From Takakia lepidozioides (Eukaryota; Streptophyta; Takakiopsida; Takakiales; Takakiaceae): a stretch of 64,000 nucleotides of DNA. The DNA lies in the NCBI GenBank assembly GCA_030704615.1, contig CM060731.1, positions 79,650,756-79,714,755 of the forward strand, in the 5' to 3' direction. The first letter of the stretch is position 1. Every line of letters begins with the position of its first letter. The translations under genes and the position numbers were made by a program. This document shows, piece after piece, positions 10,495 to 19,153 of this stretch. The notes beneath the pieces were generated by a model. That model was not told the origin of the DNA. It made no database searches and saw only the letters and a program-made list of their open reading frames with translations.

Positions 10495-13312
10495 CAAGAT
10501 AACAAGAATACAGATTGGACAGAAACTGCATACGAATATTGATCTGAGGACTTGTTGGGATAAGTAAATAGTGGCAGGTCTGAGTGCCATGGAGATGAGG
10601 ATGCCAATGTAAGGGGAGCCAATCTCTGGGGAAAAGATAACATTTCCGAGAGCCTTGTGAGGGGGGTATGTGGAAGCAGGAGCAGGCGACATTAACTAGA
10701 TAGCGTTCAGGAGAAGAATAATGCGATTGGGACTCAGACTGCATTAGATTATTGTTCCTAGAATCGTGTGGGATAAGTATACAATAGCAGTATCGAGTGT
10801 CATGATTGAGATAACAAACATACGGGTGGGACACAAACCACATTCGATTATAGGTCTGATAGCCATGTGGGATAAGTAAATAGTGGCAGTTTTGAAAGCC
10901 ATGTAGATGATGATACCAAAGTAAGGGGAGCCAATCGCTAGGGAGAGAACAGTGTTTCTGAGAACCTTTTGAAGGAAGTCTGTGGGGGCATGTGTGTGCA
11001 AAATAAAGATAACATTCGAGAGAGCAATAGTGCGAATGGGACTGAGACTGCAATAGATTGTGACTCCGAGAACCGTGTGAGATTAGTATGTGATAGCAGT
11101 ATCGAGTGTCATGTAACTGGGGGGGACAATGAAAGGGAGAATGGTTACTGGGGAAAGGACTCCATGAGATCACATCAGCCGACATTTGATGTGCATCATT
11201 CAATCTCCTGTGAGAGTAACTTTGGTGCCTTTGTGCTTGTGACAATTGAGCTGGTAGAGATATTGTTACCTCTTCAGCAGTTGGCTGGTTGTGTAACATA
11301 TCCAATAAGCCTATGTTCTTCTTCTCCTTGAAGTCCACCAGGACCTGCTGCTCAGCCTTCACATTGAGTATACATATCAGAAGCACGCCATGCTTGCCAA
11401 AAGTAGTTTTAGGATGGTGTTGATGGCGCTTCCAGTAAAGTTGGAGCTCATGGGACTGACTCAAGTTTTTGTGTAGCATTTGATGACAGGTTGCCAAAGC
11501 CTCCAGCCTGTCCATCACTACACCGGCCTCCCGGATATTGTCGTATTTGTACCGAAGCTGTTTTTGGGCACTGGCTGGCAGACCTGCTGGCAACTTATTT
11601 ACAAACTTGGGGCTGGAATCAGTTAAGTGATTGTCATGGATGTAGACCCCACTTCGGGCCCTGGAAACACACCCATGTTCAGCATATCCAGCAATCAATG
11701 TAATCCATGAGACCACAACGCGTTCAGTCAACTTGTCAAGCATTTGGCATGTAGCCTTTGTGCTCCCGCATTCGGCATACGTGGCAGGAGGGGCAGTCTT
11801 CAGATTGGTATCTTTCATAATGCCGGCTTTAATGATAACATCATGAACCTCCTTGCCCGATATCTCAGAGAATATGTACAAACCTTGCAGCTTACTTTCA
11901 TGTGTGGGGTTGGAAACAAGTAAGTGGCTGCCACAGAAGTAGACCCCACATCGGGCCCAAGATACTAAGAGAGGTTCCATATTGAGGGTGGCTGTTACAC
12001 AAGTAGCTTCCCTCAGCTTTGCATGGAGCGCCTCTGACTGCTCCTGTTTCATTCGTGTGTGACTCTCTACCTCTAGTGAATGCTGCTGCAGCAACAGCTC
12101 ATGCTCGTTCAGGTGCAGCCAGTTCATCCGCTGCAGCACACGCTCCTCAATTGGGTCAGTTGTTGTAAGTGTGGCGGTGTTTTGGAAATCACAGGTCCTC
12201 TGAGCAGCACCCTTACTTTGGTAGTAGCTGTTCAGTGCATATGATGCATGGGAAGCCCTCGTGTTGGGTAAGTAACATGTTCCCTTTGATTGTATGGCTG
12301 AACAGTTGGCCCGACCACAGGCATAATCCAAAGCAGCTTGCAACATACTATCACTGGCCCCCTGTATTGCAGCACACCGAGTTCTGCTGGTTGTTGAATT
12401 GATGCCTACATCTGGGATGCCAGTTCTAGTTAGGGCAAGTGCGTAAACGACAGACAGGTAGGCATTGAAGACACCATGGTTCCACTGCAAGGTGGGGCTG
12501 ACGCCCTTATCCTCATTGAAAATTTCATAGAGAAATGTATCGATCACAATGCCATGTCTGGCAAGAGGCCCAGTCTTGTTAAGCATATGCTTGATGAGAT
12601 TGGTGTTGTAGGTTTGGGCAGTTGAAGCTGACACTCCAACCTCATTAATATCCCCCTGTGTTGGCCACCCAGTCTCACTGATAACAACTGTGACATCTGA
12701 GTGATTAAGTGCAGCGATGGCAGTGTAGACATCATCCAGAATAGCAACAACCATGTTGGACGTGTGGAGGAACGCAGTGGCTGAATTCACATCACCTCGG
12801 TTGGGCTCGAATAGTGCATACTGAAGGGATATGACCTGTGAGTTCTGCTCATAGGCTGTAGAGGGGTATGAATTGAGCATGAAGAGAGACCCTGTTTCTG
12901 ACAAGAAGTCCAGCATTGGTCGAATTACAGTCGTGGCAAATGTGCTGTTGGAGGTGCTCCTGGAGGAAGGGTAGGGGCTGCTAAGAGACACCACTGCGTA
13001 GGGGGTGGACACTTTGGTTTGCCCAACCAAGCCATTGGCCACCAGCCCTGAGTGGATGCAGTTCCTGGTAGGGAGTAGCAGCAGTGCAAGCGATGAATCA
13101 CCAGTGGGGACCTCGTTGCCAGCGGCAATAGCAGTGATGTTGCAAGTCGATGCAAAGGGTACAATGTTGTGCTTTACCCATGTTGAGGCGGATGAATTGC
13201 TCTCGCCCAGGCTCAACGCCTCGTCGTTAAGCATCCCCCCTGCTAGCCGGATGTTTGAACCTTGAGAGGCCTGCATAACTATGTCATTTGTGTCGTAGAT
13301 GCGCACATACAA
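9668..13312 (-). CDS. Long chimeric open frame: GH17-CBM43 + PPR fragment + duplicated unknown tail
   Basis: From a TTG/Leu codon at 13312 the minus strand is open for 1214 codons without an intron. Residues 1-286 are most of a GH17 catalytic domain, about 313-387 the CBM43/X8 module, and about 486-548 a PPR fragment. Residues about 735-940 hold two copies of a peptide of about 103 residues from a tandem DNA duplication, and the rest is His/Ser/Pro/Tyr-rich. GH17-CBM43 enzymes are normally under 500 residues. There is no ATG at the start, because the upstream in-frame TAG cuts off the GLNYG segment. The length of open frame through non-homologous sequence is unusual, but may be chance favoured by composition. 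Whether it is expressed cannot be judged here. Confidence 0.4.
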   Translation of the reverse strand: MYVRIYDTNDIVMQASQGSNIRLAGGMLNDEALSLGESNSSASTWVKHNIVPFASTCNITAIAAGNEVPTGDSSLALLLLPTRNCIHSGLVANGLVGQTKVSTPYAVVSLSSPYPSSRSTSNSTFATTVIRPMLDFLSETGSLFMLNSYPSTAYEQNSQVISLQYALFEPNRGDVNSATAFLHTSNMVVAILDDVYTAIAALNHSDVTVVISETGWPTQGDINEVGVSASTAQTYNTNLIKHMLNKTGPLARHGIVIDTFLYEIFNEDKGVSPTLQWNHGVFNAYLSVVYALALTRTGIPDVGINSTTSRTRCAAIQGASDSMLQAALDYACGRANCSAIQSKGTCYLPNTRASHASYALNSYYQSKGAAQRTCDFQNTATLTTTDPIEERVLQRMNWLHLNEHELLLQQHSLEVESHTRMKQEQSEALHAKLREATCVTATLNMEPLLVSWARCGVYFCGSHLLVSNPTHESKLQGLYIFSEISGKEVHDVIIKAGIMKDTNLKTAPPATYAECGSTKATCQMLDKLTERVVVSWITLIAGYAEHGCVSRARSGVYIHDNHLTDSSPKFVNKLPAGLPASAQKQLRYKYDNIREAGVVMDRLEALATCHQMLHKNLSQSHELQLYWKRHQHHPKTTFGKHGVLLICILNVKAEQQVLVDFKEKKNIGLLDMLHNQPTAEEVTISLPAQLSQAQRHQSYSHRRLNDAHQMSADVISWSPFPSNHSPFHCPPQLHDTRYCYHILISHGSRSHNLLQSQSHSHYCSLECYLYFAHTCPHRLPSKGSQKHCSLPSDWLPLLWYHHLHGFQNCHYLLIPHGYQTYNRMWFVSHPYVCYLNHDTRYCYCILIPHDSRNNNLMQSESQSHYSSPERYLVNVACSCFHIPPSQGSRKCYLFPRDWLPLHWHPHLHGTQTCHYLLIPTSPQINIRMQFLSNLYSCYLEPFLSLSVSPKGPRQYNIAFFKSNPHKYHLPHNQNGWTRWRAASLCLRVPKSSIILINNYTCRLPRALPLVPQFYTYRALPVTTICASKNETLQANRTECFPYNISHFMSTTNMLWSAWAHPTRTANSVLPCITCIDSSINTTPFIPKVSRTDTNHPTSLPDNPQKVFLYQALPTLQASLPSILLPLCNHCLPYIMRLPGKLCQFASAYASTKASSPTCIRILAPALHHNLARLHSNHTTSPAIPTQHATTNVHASWNCWELLKLLHPYTPLSQI
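10495..11116. repeat. Tandem duplication, two units of about 310 bp, frame-preserving
   Basis: Unit 1 (about 10495-10803) and unit 2 (about 10804-11116) share clear blocks: a GGGATAAGTAAATAGTGGCAG stretch cut short by one base between copies, GTAAGGGGAGCCAATC, and GATAGCAGTATCGAGTGTCAT-like ends. The units are diverged by substitutions but stay close to a multiple of three. The minus-strand frame remains open through both, giving two copies of a peptide with HDTRYCY near the start and DWLPL...CHYLLIP near the end. Whether this is translated is unknown. Confidence 0.75.
11669..11857 (-). pseudogene. PPR-repeat fragment within the chimeric frame
   Basis: In the minus-strand frame downstream of the glucanase are GKEVHDVIIKAG, YAECGSTKATCQ and KLTERVVVSW followed by LIAGYAEHG. 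These are signatures of plant PLS-class pentatricopeptide repeats (GKxIHxxIIKAG, YAKCGS, VVSWxxLIAGYAQHG). Only about two repeats are present, degraded and without E or DYW domains. It is in frame with the glucanase part and was probably captured or shuffled rather than being an independent gene. PPR proteins bind organellar RNA; this fragment would not suffice. Confidence 0.75.
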
Positions 13313-13405
13313 AATACCCTACGTCTTCAGCAGCTGAGCCTTCTGCTGCGGTGCTGGCAGGTTGTTGCCGTTGGTTCCATAGTTTAGTCCTTGCGCTTGT
13401 GTATT
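12152..13405 (-). pseudogene. Glucan endo-1,3-beta-glucosidase (GH17) with C-terminal CBM43/X8 domain; nonsense codon near the N-terminus
   Basis: The mature enzyme begins at QGLNYGTNGNNLP (about 13400), preceded by a possible acceptor (...ACACAAG) where GH17 genes commonly split off the signal-peptide exon. Next come AQLLK, a TAG stop at 13320-13322, VRIYDTND, IAAGNEV (acid/base Glu, about 13114) and ISETGWPTQG (nucleophile Glu, about 12670). Both catalytic residues are present. A CBM43/X8 module follows (ASDSMLQAALDYACG, CSAI, CYLPNTRASHASYA, CDFQNTATLTTTDP; about 12380-12152). Such proteins are secreted, often GPI-anchored, and cut or bind callose. After the stop the frame stays open far past the X8 module into unrelated sequence, with no GPI signal. 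A signal-peptide exon was not identified. Call: recent pseudogene or chimeric copy; the domain identity itself is secure. Confidence 0.85.
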
Positions 13406-14590
13406 TTTGAAGCCGTTGCACTTGCGCCGCACCATCACGTCGCAGCCCTGAGCCACATACTCGGTCTGTCTCGCAATGCGCCAGGTGTAGTCTAGCGTGT
13501 TGATCTCGAGGCTGTTGTGTGAAATCTTCATGAAAATGGGCCAGGGCAGGAGAACGGCTACCTGCTCCCAGCTGTAGGCAGCGTGAATCTTGACAGAAGG
13601 CCAGCATGTCGGATCGAAGTCATAGATGAGAGACCTCCTTGCTTTTGGTCAATGAGGGAATAACAAGAAACAACGACGCTTGGTTACTCCAACGCATACA
13701 AAGGGCGGAGCTGAGATGATACCTTTTGTCAGGCGGCGGGGCTGGAAAGCCGTGTGTAGGGATTGGGTTCGCCCATACGGAAGAGCTTTGAACTGGGGGA
13801 GCAGCCATGTTGGTCGAGCAAAAGAACTCCAGCAGCAGCGCACAGCCGAACCCTTCCACCGTCGGCAGCCAGTACTTGTGGTGTTGGAGAGCTCCAGCTT
13901 CGCACACGCGACAACAAAGTAGCTCCATGTATCGAGAGTGCAGCAGCATGCCGCTCTCGGAATCATTCTGCCCAACGTTGGCATTGCTATGCAAAAGCTC
14001 GAGCAGGGTCGCCTGGGCCCAATGCGGGCGGTAAGCTTGCGAGAAGGAGCTCGAAAAGCGCACATAAGGGTAGAGGTGATAGTAGTCAACATCAGAGCCA
14101 CACGGCGGCTGGCTGTTTCTGCCATTGTTGCCTGAAAACTTGAAAGGGGGGACTTGAGGCCGCACTTGGCGAAGTTTCTGCGCGGGGTCTCTTCGAAGGT
14201 ACGGAGAGGGCAGAAGGATATGCATTGTGGTCGCAGCTGGAGCGAGCTGGCTGGTGGCCTCCCCGATATGAGAAAAGTACCTTGAAAAAACAAAGATATG
14301 GAACCAAACGAAAGCTGTTGTAAGATAGCTTAAATTGAGCCTGGGAAGGATGTTGAGCTTTCTAGGCTGGTGTAGAAGAGCATGGCGGTGGCAGTTGCGT
14401 AGCAATGGAGTGAGCATTAGTCCCCGCCATGGCGGCAACCCAAGCTAAAACTTAAGCAGAGGATAAACTGGCGGCATCACTAATGGGATAAGGAAATATT
14501 AACGTAATTGCTAAAAACTTTGGTAGAACCCTAAATAATAGTCATGGTTACATAATATAGCTAAGGTAAGCGGCGGGAGCGCTCCGGGAG
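13406..14590. other. Upstream region of the glucanase copy; no recognised gene
   Basis: Several overlapping frames are open on both strands between 13620 and 14440, which is the mark of GC-rich non-coding sequence rather than a gene. I looked on the minus strand for a signal-peptide exon with a donor site matching the acceptor near 13405 and could not find a convincing one. A short direct repeat (GGGAGCGCT twice) lies at about 14577-14594 next to the LINE breakpoint. Confidence 0.35.
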
Positions 14591-14592
14591 CG

Positions 14593-16500
14593 CTAAGGTG
14601 TACACATACCGATATTGTCAAGAATATATCTTCCCTTAACAAATCCAGCCTGCCCTGTTCTGATCAGTTGAGGAAGGAGGGGCTGGATACGAAGGGCTAG
14701 AGCCTTGGCGATGATCTTGTAGGCCACATTTAAGAGAGTTATTGGTCTGTAGTTGTCGATACTTGCTCTGTCTCCTTTTTTGAACAGAAGAGTAATAACT
14801 CCCTGAGACATGGCTTGGGGCATATGGCCATTGGCCTTTATTTTGTTGGACATGGCACAGAAATCCCCCGCTATGTGAGTCCAAAGAGCTTTGTAGAACT
14901 CTACTGGCATGCCATCAATGCCTGGTGCTTTATTATTGTTCATTTTCTTCAGCGCGTCTTCTAGCTCCATAGCAGTGAAGTCTTCCCCAAGGTAGAGGAA
15001 GTCCAAGGAGTTTAGTTTAGTGGGCACTACTTTCAAGCACTCTTTGAGCTTGGAGTGGTGAAGAGGGTCTTTTGGGTCTTTTGGGTCTTCCTGGAAGAGA
15101 CTAGAGAAGTGGGAGAAAGCCAATCCACACATTTCTCTTGGATCTGATGTTGTAGAATGCAAGTTTTCAGAATGAAATTCCTGAATTCTTAGGATGGATC
15201 TGCGGAGCTTGACCTTCTCGAAAAAGTACTTGTACATTTTTTCGCCTTTAGCTGACCAGTTGATGGAGTTTTGACGTGCTTCCGGGCAGGTAGAGAGCGT
15301 GTGATCATCGCAATTAGAGGCTTCGATTCTCTTTTGGCAGACTCCGAGACATTTCTGAAGAGCCAGAGTCTTTCTTTTCCGCTCTGCCAAGATTTGTCTA
15401 TTGAGTTCTTGACTTGCTTTGCTTGCAGCCACCAACTTAGCTTGGAATCTTTGGACGGGGCACAAGATATTATATCCATTTTGTGTCCAGGCATCCCTAT
15501 GGCCTTGTTTGAAGGCTTGGATTTTAAGGTGGCTGGAATTTAGCCTGTAAATGCCTCTCCCTCTTTTTCTAGCATTAGGCATAGAAATAGTGCCAGAGAC
15601 ACATGTATGGTCAAATCCCTGTGCTATGGGGTCTTGAGGGTTAAGAGAGGCTCCATTAGAGATTGTCAAGGAAACGTAGATCCGATCTGATCTGGCCATG
15701 CTGAGCTCTTGGAGACAACGATTATTTGTCCAAGTGAAGGAGGGGTTGCATCCTCCCCGGCGGTTCAACGCATTGTCTATCTTTGCAAGGCTGTGGGTGT
15801 GCAGAAGTGACTCCCACTAGGTTTGCTCTTCGTGGCAAAGCTGTCCCGGGCTGGACCCTATTCTGTCTGACTCTTTCTCTACCATGTTGAAGTCACCTCC
15901 CATCACCCACGAGTGGGCAACAGATCTGGCAGAGATTTTTTGATTGATAAGTTGCCATAGAGTGGCTCGTTCTGAAGGGTTGTTGGGAGCGTAGATGTTT
16001 ATGAAACCTATGGGGTCTAGGTCGCTTGGGAGCTTCAGGGAGCAGAATTGAACACGTCCTAACATCCAGGTTTCTTCTGCTATAAGGAATGGTTTGAGGG
16101 CGGGGGAAAGGAGGATTGCAGTGCCCCCTTTCGATCCTTCGTAGGAAGGTTTCCAAAGGGCCGCATCGGAGGGCCAGAGCTGGTCGGAAAGGTTGGAAAT
16201 TTTAGAGTCCGTGAGCTTGTGTTCCTAGAGGAACCATTGCGTCTCCCTGTTGCAGAGGGCCAGAGCTGGTCGGAAAGGTTGGAAATTTTAGAGTTTGTGA
16301 GCTTGTGTTCCTGGAGGAACCATTGCGTCTCCATGTTGCAGAGGGCCAGCCAGGTCCGTAGTTTGAATTTTTTTTAAACCATTTGCTTTGGAAAAACAAA
16401 GCGAGAGAATAAGCCAAAGTTGGAGAGAAGGAGGGCTCGGAGGGGAGTGGGCTTAGCTTTTGCGAGGGAGAGATGCTCGCTATGAATGGAGACACCCAGG
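14593..16500 (-). mobile_element. L1-like LINE, endonuclease plus N-terminal half of RT, 3' truncated
   Basis: Minus-strand pieces in order are FLQEHKLTNSKISNLSDQLWPS (EN motif, about 16330-16200, split and duplicated), GRVQF...GFINIYAPNN, GGDFNM (intact EN metal site, about 15905), FTWTNN, ARSDRIYVS, then NKAPGIDGMPVEFYKALW, GVITLLFKKGDR, NYRPITLLNVAYKIIAKALA and GQAGFVKGRYILDNI. The RT stops at about 14605, before YADD, so the element is cut off rather than merely 5' truncated as usual for LINEs. A TAG interrupts the frame near 15820. It belongs to the same L1-like type as the elements at 34.6 and 41.3 kb (shared words FLQEHKL, GFINIY, PITLLN, KIIAKALAL). Confidence 0.85.
16173..16346. repeat. 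Tandem duplication of about 87 bp within the LINE endonuclease
   Basis: The block beginning GGGCCAGAGCTGGTCGGAAA and ending near CCATTGCGTCTCC occurs at about 16173-16259 and again at about 16260-16346, with only a few substitutions (for example TCCGTGAG versus TTTGTGAG, CTAGAGG versus CTGGAGG). It duplicates the part of the EN domain carrying the FLQEHKL motif, so it would damage the enzyme. Confidence 0.85.
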
Positions 16501-17030
16501 CGTACAGAGCTTGGCGGCTGGAGTTAATGTGGTTAGGATTATGATTTCAGAGATGGTCGGGAAGGGATGAAGGTTCATCTTTGTCAATCCATGCGCAGAT
16601 GAAGGGTACTAGGAAGTGGAGGAGGATGGGCCGGGGGTTTTTAGTTGTCGTTTTCCATGGTATTTTGGTACGTTCTAGGCAATGAAGATGAAGACAGGTT
16701 TGAGTAAGGTTTAGGCTGTGAAGGTCTGGGACAGATAAGGGCTCGACTTGCACGAAGGACTTCTGCGTTCCAAGGAGCGAAACAGGGTGATGGAGCTCAT
16801 TTCGATCGATTGAGAGCTTGTTGGGGAGGATTTGGCAAGCTGGTGCTGTTAATGGTGTTTTGCTTGGGAAGCTTCGAACCTGAGCAGCTCAATGGCGTAG
16901 CACGAAGGAGGTGGAAGGGGCAAGGGACCGTTGAACGTCTCTCTCACTCTCACTCACCGCAAACCGCGGAGCTACATCGCTCCGACCAATCTCCCCTCTT
17001 GTCCATATTTTAAGAAAGTTGGATGGTCTC
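16501..17030. other. Probable 5' part of the L1-like LINE; nothing clear
   Basis: Short frames only. Position upstream of the EN on the minus strand suggests ORF1 or leader remnants of the same LINE, but no CCHC knuckle or other ORF1 mark was recognised. Confidence 0.3.
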
Positions 17031-17100
17031 CACTTATTAATAACTAATAATTACCAATAATTTGTATTTGTTTTTGTAATTTTTACCTTTCTTTTGACTG

Positions 17101-17132
17101 GTTTGTTTGTTTGTTTGTTTTTTTTTTTTTTG
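17101..17132. repeat. (TTTG)n and poly-T simple repeat
   Basis: Five TTTG-type units followed by a T run. It may mark the tail of a retroelement inserted on the minus strand (its complement is CAAA plus poly-A), directly upstream of the dispersed repeat that starts near 17160. Confidence 0.7.
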
Positions 17133-17159
17133 CCTTTCAAATGCCTTGACAGGCACAAA

Positions 17160-17335
17160 AAGCAGCTTTGAGGAAAAGGGCATGAGTGGAGGGCCTCCCA
17201 CCATTTGAGGGCCGTAGAGGAGGGCGGTAGCCGAGGCCAGGTCCCGAAAATGGTGGAAGGCCCGACATGCGGGCCCTTCCCCTACGTAAAGAACTGCCCG
17301 CAAATTTGCCCCCTATTTCTTTCCACCATCTTTAT
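17160..17335 (+). repeat. Dispersed repeat, copy 1 (partner at 24.47 kb)
   Basis: The order of blocks GAGGAGGGCGGTAG, CCGAGG, GAAAATGG, GAAGGCCCGA, GCCCTTCCCC, AACTGCCC and TTTGCCCCC matches, in the same order and orientation, a second copy at about 24470-24640. No coding capacity. It could be a SINE or a non-autonomous DNA element; the termini were not resolved. Confidence 0.55.
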
Positions 17336-19153
17336 GTTTCCAAGTTTTGTTCAAGTGACGTCACATGATGTGCTGGCTTGTCAGAGTGAACGGCCATTAT
17401 GTGCTTGAGCCCAGTAGGTTCCTCAGCCAATAGCACCAAAGAAACACTTAGTTAATGTACGAAAAAAATTGCTAAATGGATTTTCTACAGAAGAAAACAT
17501 CCTTAAAAGAAAGACGCAGAAAGAAAAAAATTGAAGTGTAGCCTTACGAATTCGGAAGGCTCCTGCCGCAAAACAGTAGTAATCCTACAATAACGTAAGA
17601 TCACTATTTGTAAGGCATCGTCAGATTGGAGATTGCACCATGTAGGGCGACTAATTATACACAGCGCAATTCTCGGGCAGTTCTTTACGGTTGGGTTAGG
17701 GTGTTACCCCATATTCCTGATGTACCCCTCATGGACCTTACATGGTAATTTTTCCATGTTCTTTTCATATGATACAGGGCGTCCGTCCCCTTTCTTAAAA
17801 AAAACGCGTCTTATTTGTAATGATTGCAGGGGTGAGACCTTGCGTGTCACCCATACATTCGAGACCTTTGATATCCATTGTAACACATCTTTTGGAGTTT
17901 TCTTTCTTTGATGATTTGTTGGCTAGCGCAAGAGCATGATCTCACCAACTCTCTATGGTCTCTATGTTCTTTATAGTTCTTCCTCTCCTTGTACCATATT
18001 TCTCTCTCGAATTTTATCGCTTTTGTACGACCTTGTTATCACCACCTAAAAAGGGGCATTACCCGCATGGGGAAGAGGCTCTTATTTACGTTAGCTTTGG
18101 CTGGCGTCATATATATATATCACCATCTTGAAAAGCAGCCACTGACCTAGCATCTACCCTAGTTCAGAAGAAATCAGTAGAAGTGAGAGGACAACATCAT
18201 GGAGACGTGAGTAGCGATAAAATTGAAAAATAAAGCTAGATAAACAGTAAAAAAATAAATTTATTGCATAGAAATCTAGTAAAATAATAACCTTGTAGGA
18301 TCCTTTCCAAATTGCAAAGGAGCAGCTGACCTCTACCATAAGTTAGCTGCTGACATGGAAAACTAACTGCCATGTAGGATAGTTGACGTGGAAAACCTAA
18401 GGCCCTGCTAAGGAGAGGAGGAATGCAACAGATGATAGTTAGGTAGATTCAAAAATTTTAATCTTTGGGAAAATATGCCACAAGTTATGGCTTAGGTTTT
18501 TGCCTTACTGAGGGTTTTTCCCACAAGTTTTTTCATCGATAGATCTGTATTTATGAACGTGGGTGTGAAATACCTAGCTATGGCAACTCAAACAGACCAA
18601 CAATTCAGTATGTATATGCCAGATAGCCACGGACTGGGAGGCATGGAAACTGGCATCCACGAAAAGCTTGACCAGGCACTTCCACCGCCTAATGTAATGT
18701 AATCGCTCAGGGAAAAGAATAGCAGTCAATTTGGATCTCTTGGATCGGGGAGGAATTCTTGTGTACAACATTCACAGCTTGGCAATGCGAGTCCGAACCC
18801 GTTCAGGCTCCTTGTGATGCAACACGTCTCACGCAGATGCAGGCAGGAGGAATCACGGGCAGGCAGGTGAAGGATGCCGATGGACCCTACCATCGCACCT
18901 AATCAGCGTCCGTGCGGCAACAGAACACGATGAGCCGTACATGGAGCCGTACATTCCATGGAGTGGAGTGGGAAAGTGGACGCAGCAACGTATCAGTTGG
19001 AACTGTGAAGGAAAGAGCGATGACGCCTATTCTTTTTGCTGAAATGGGAGGGTGATGCATCTTCTGTGTCAATGTCTGCAAAATTTATGCTGAGAAATAG
19101 ACCGTCGCTGCTAGCTGTAATCCTCAAGAGAGCCGTAGAGAATCGCAAAGCAA
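17336..19153. other. Intergenic region and promoter side of the F-box gene
   Basis: AT-rich, no recognised gene. A short TATATATATAT tract lies at about 18109. The segment 18550-19150 precedes the F-box/LRR start codon and should hold its promoter and 5' UTR, but no defined element could be assigned. Confidence 0.4.

Noticed and set aside
13620-14438. Minus-strand open frame of 272 codons as an upstream exon of the glucanase
   Set aside because: Two minus frames and several plus frames are open over the same GC-rich stretch, none shows a signal peptide or domain, and no donor site fits the acceptor near 13405.
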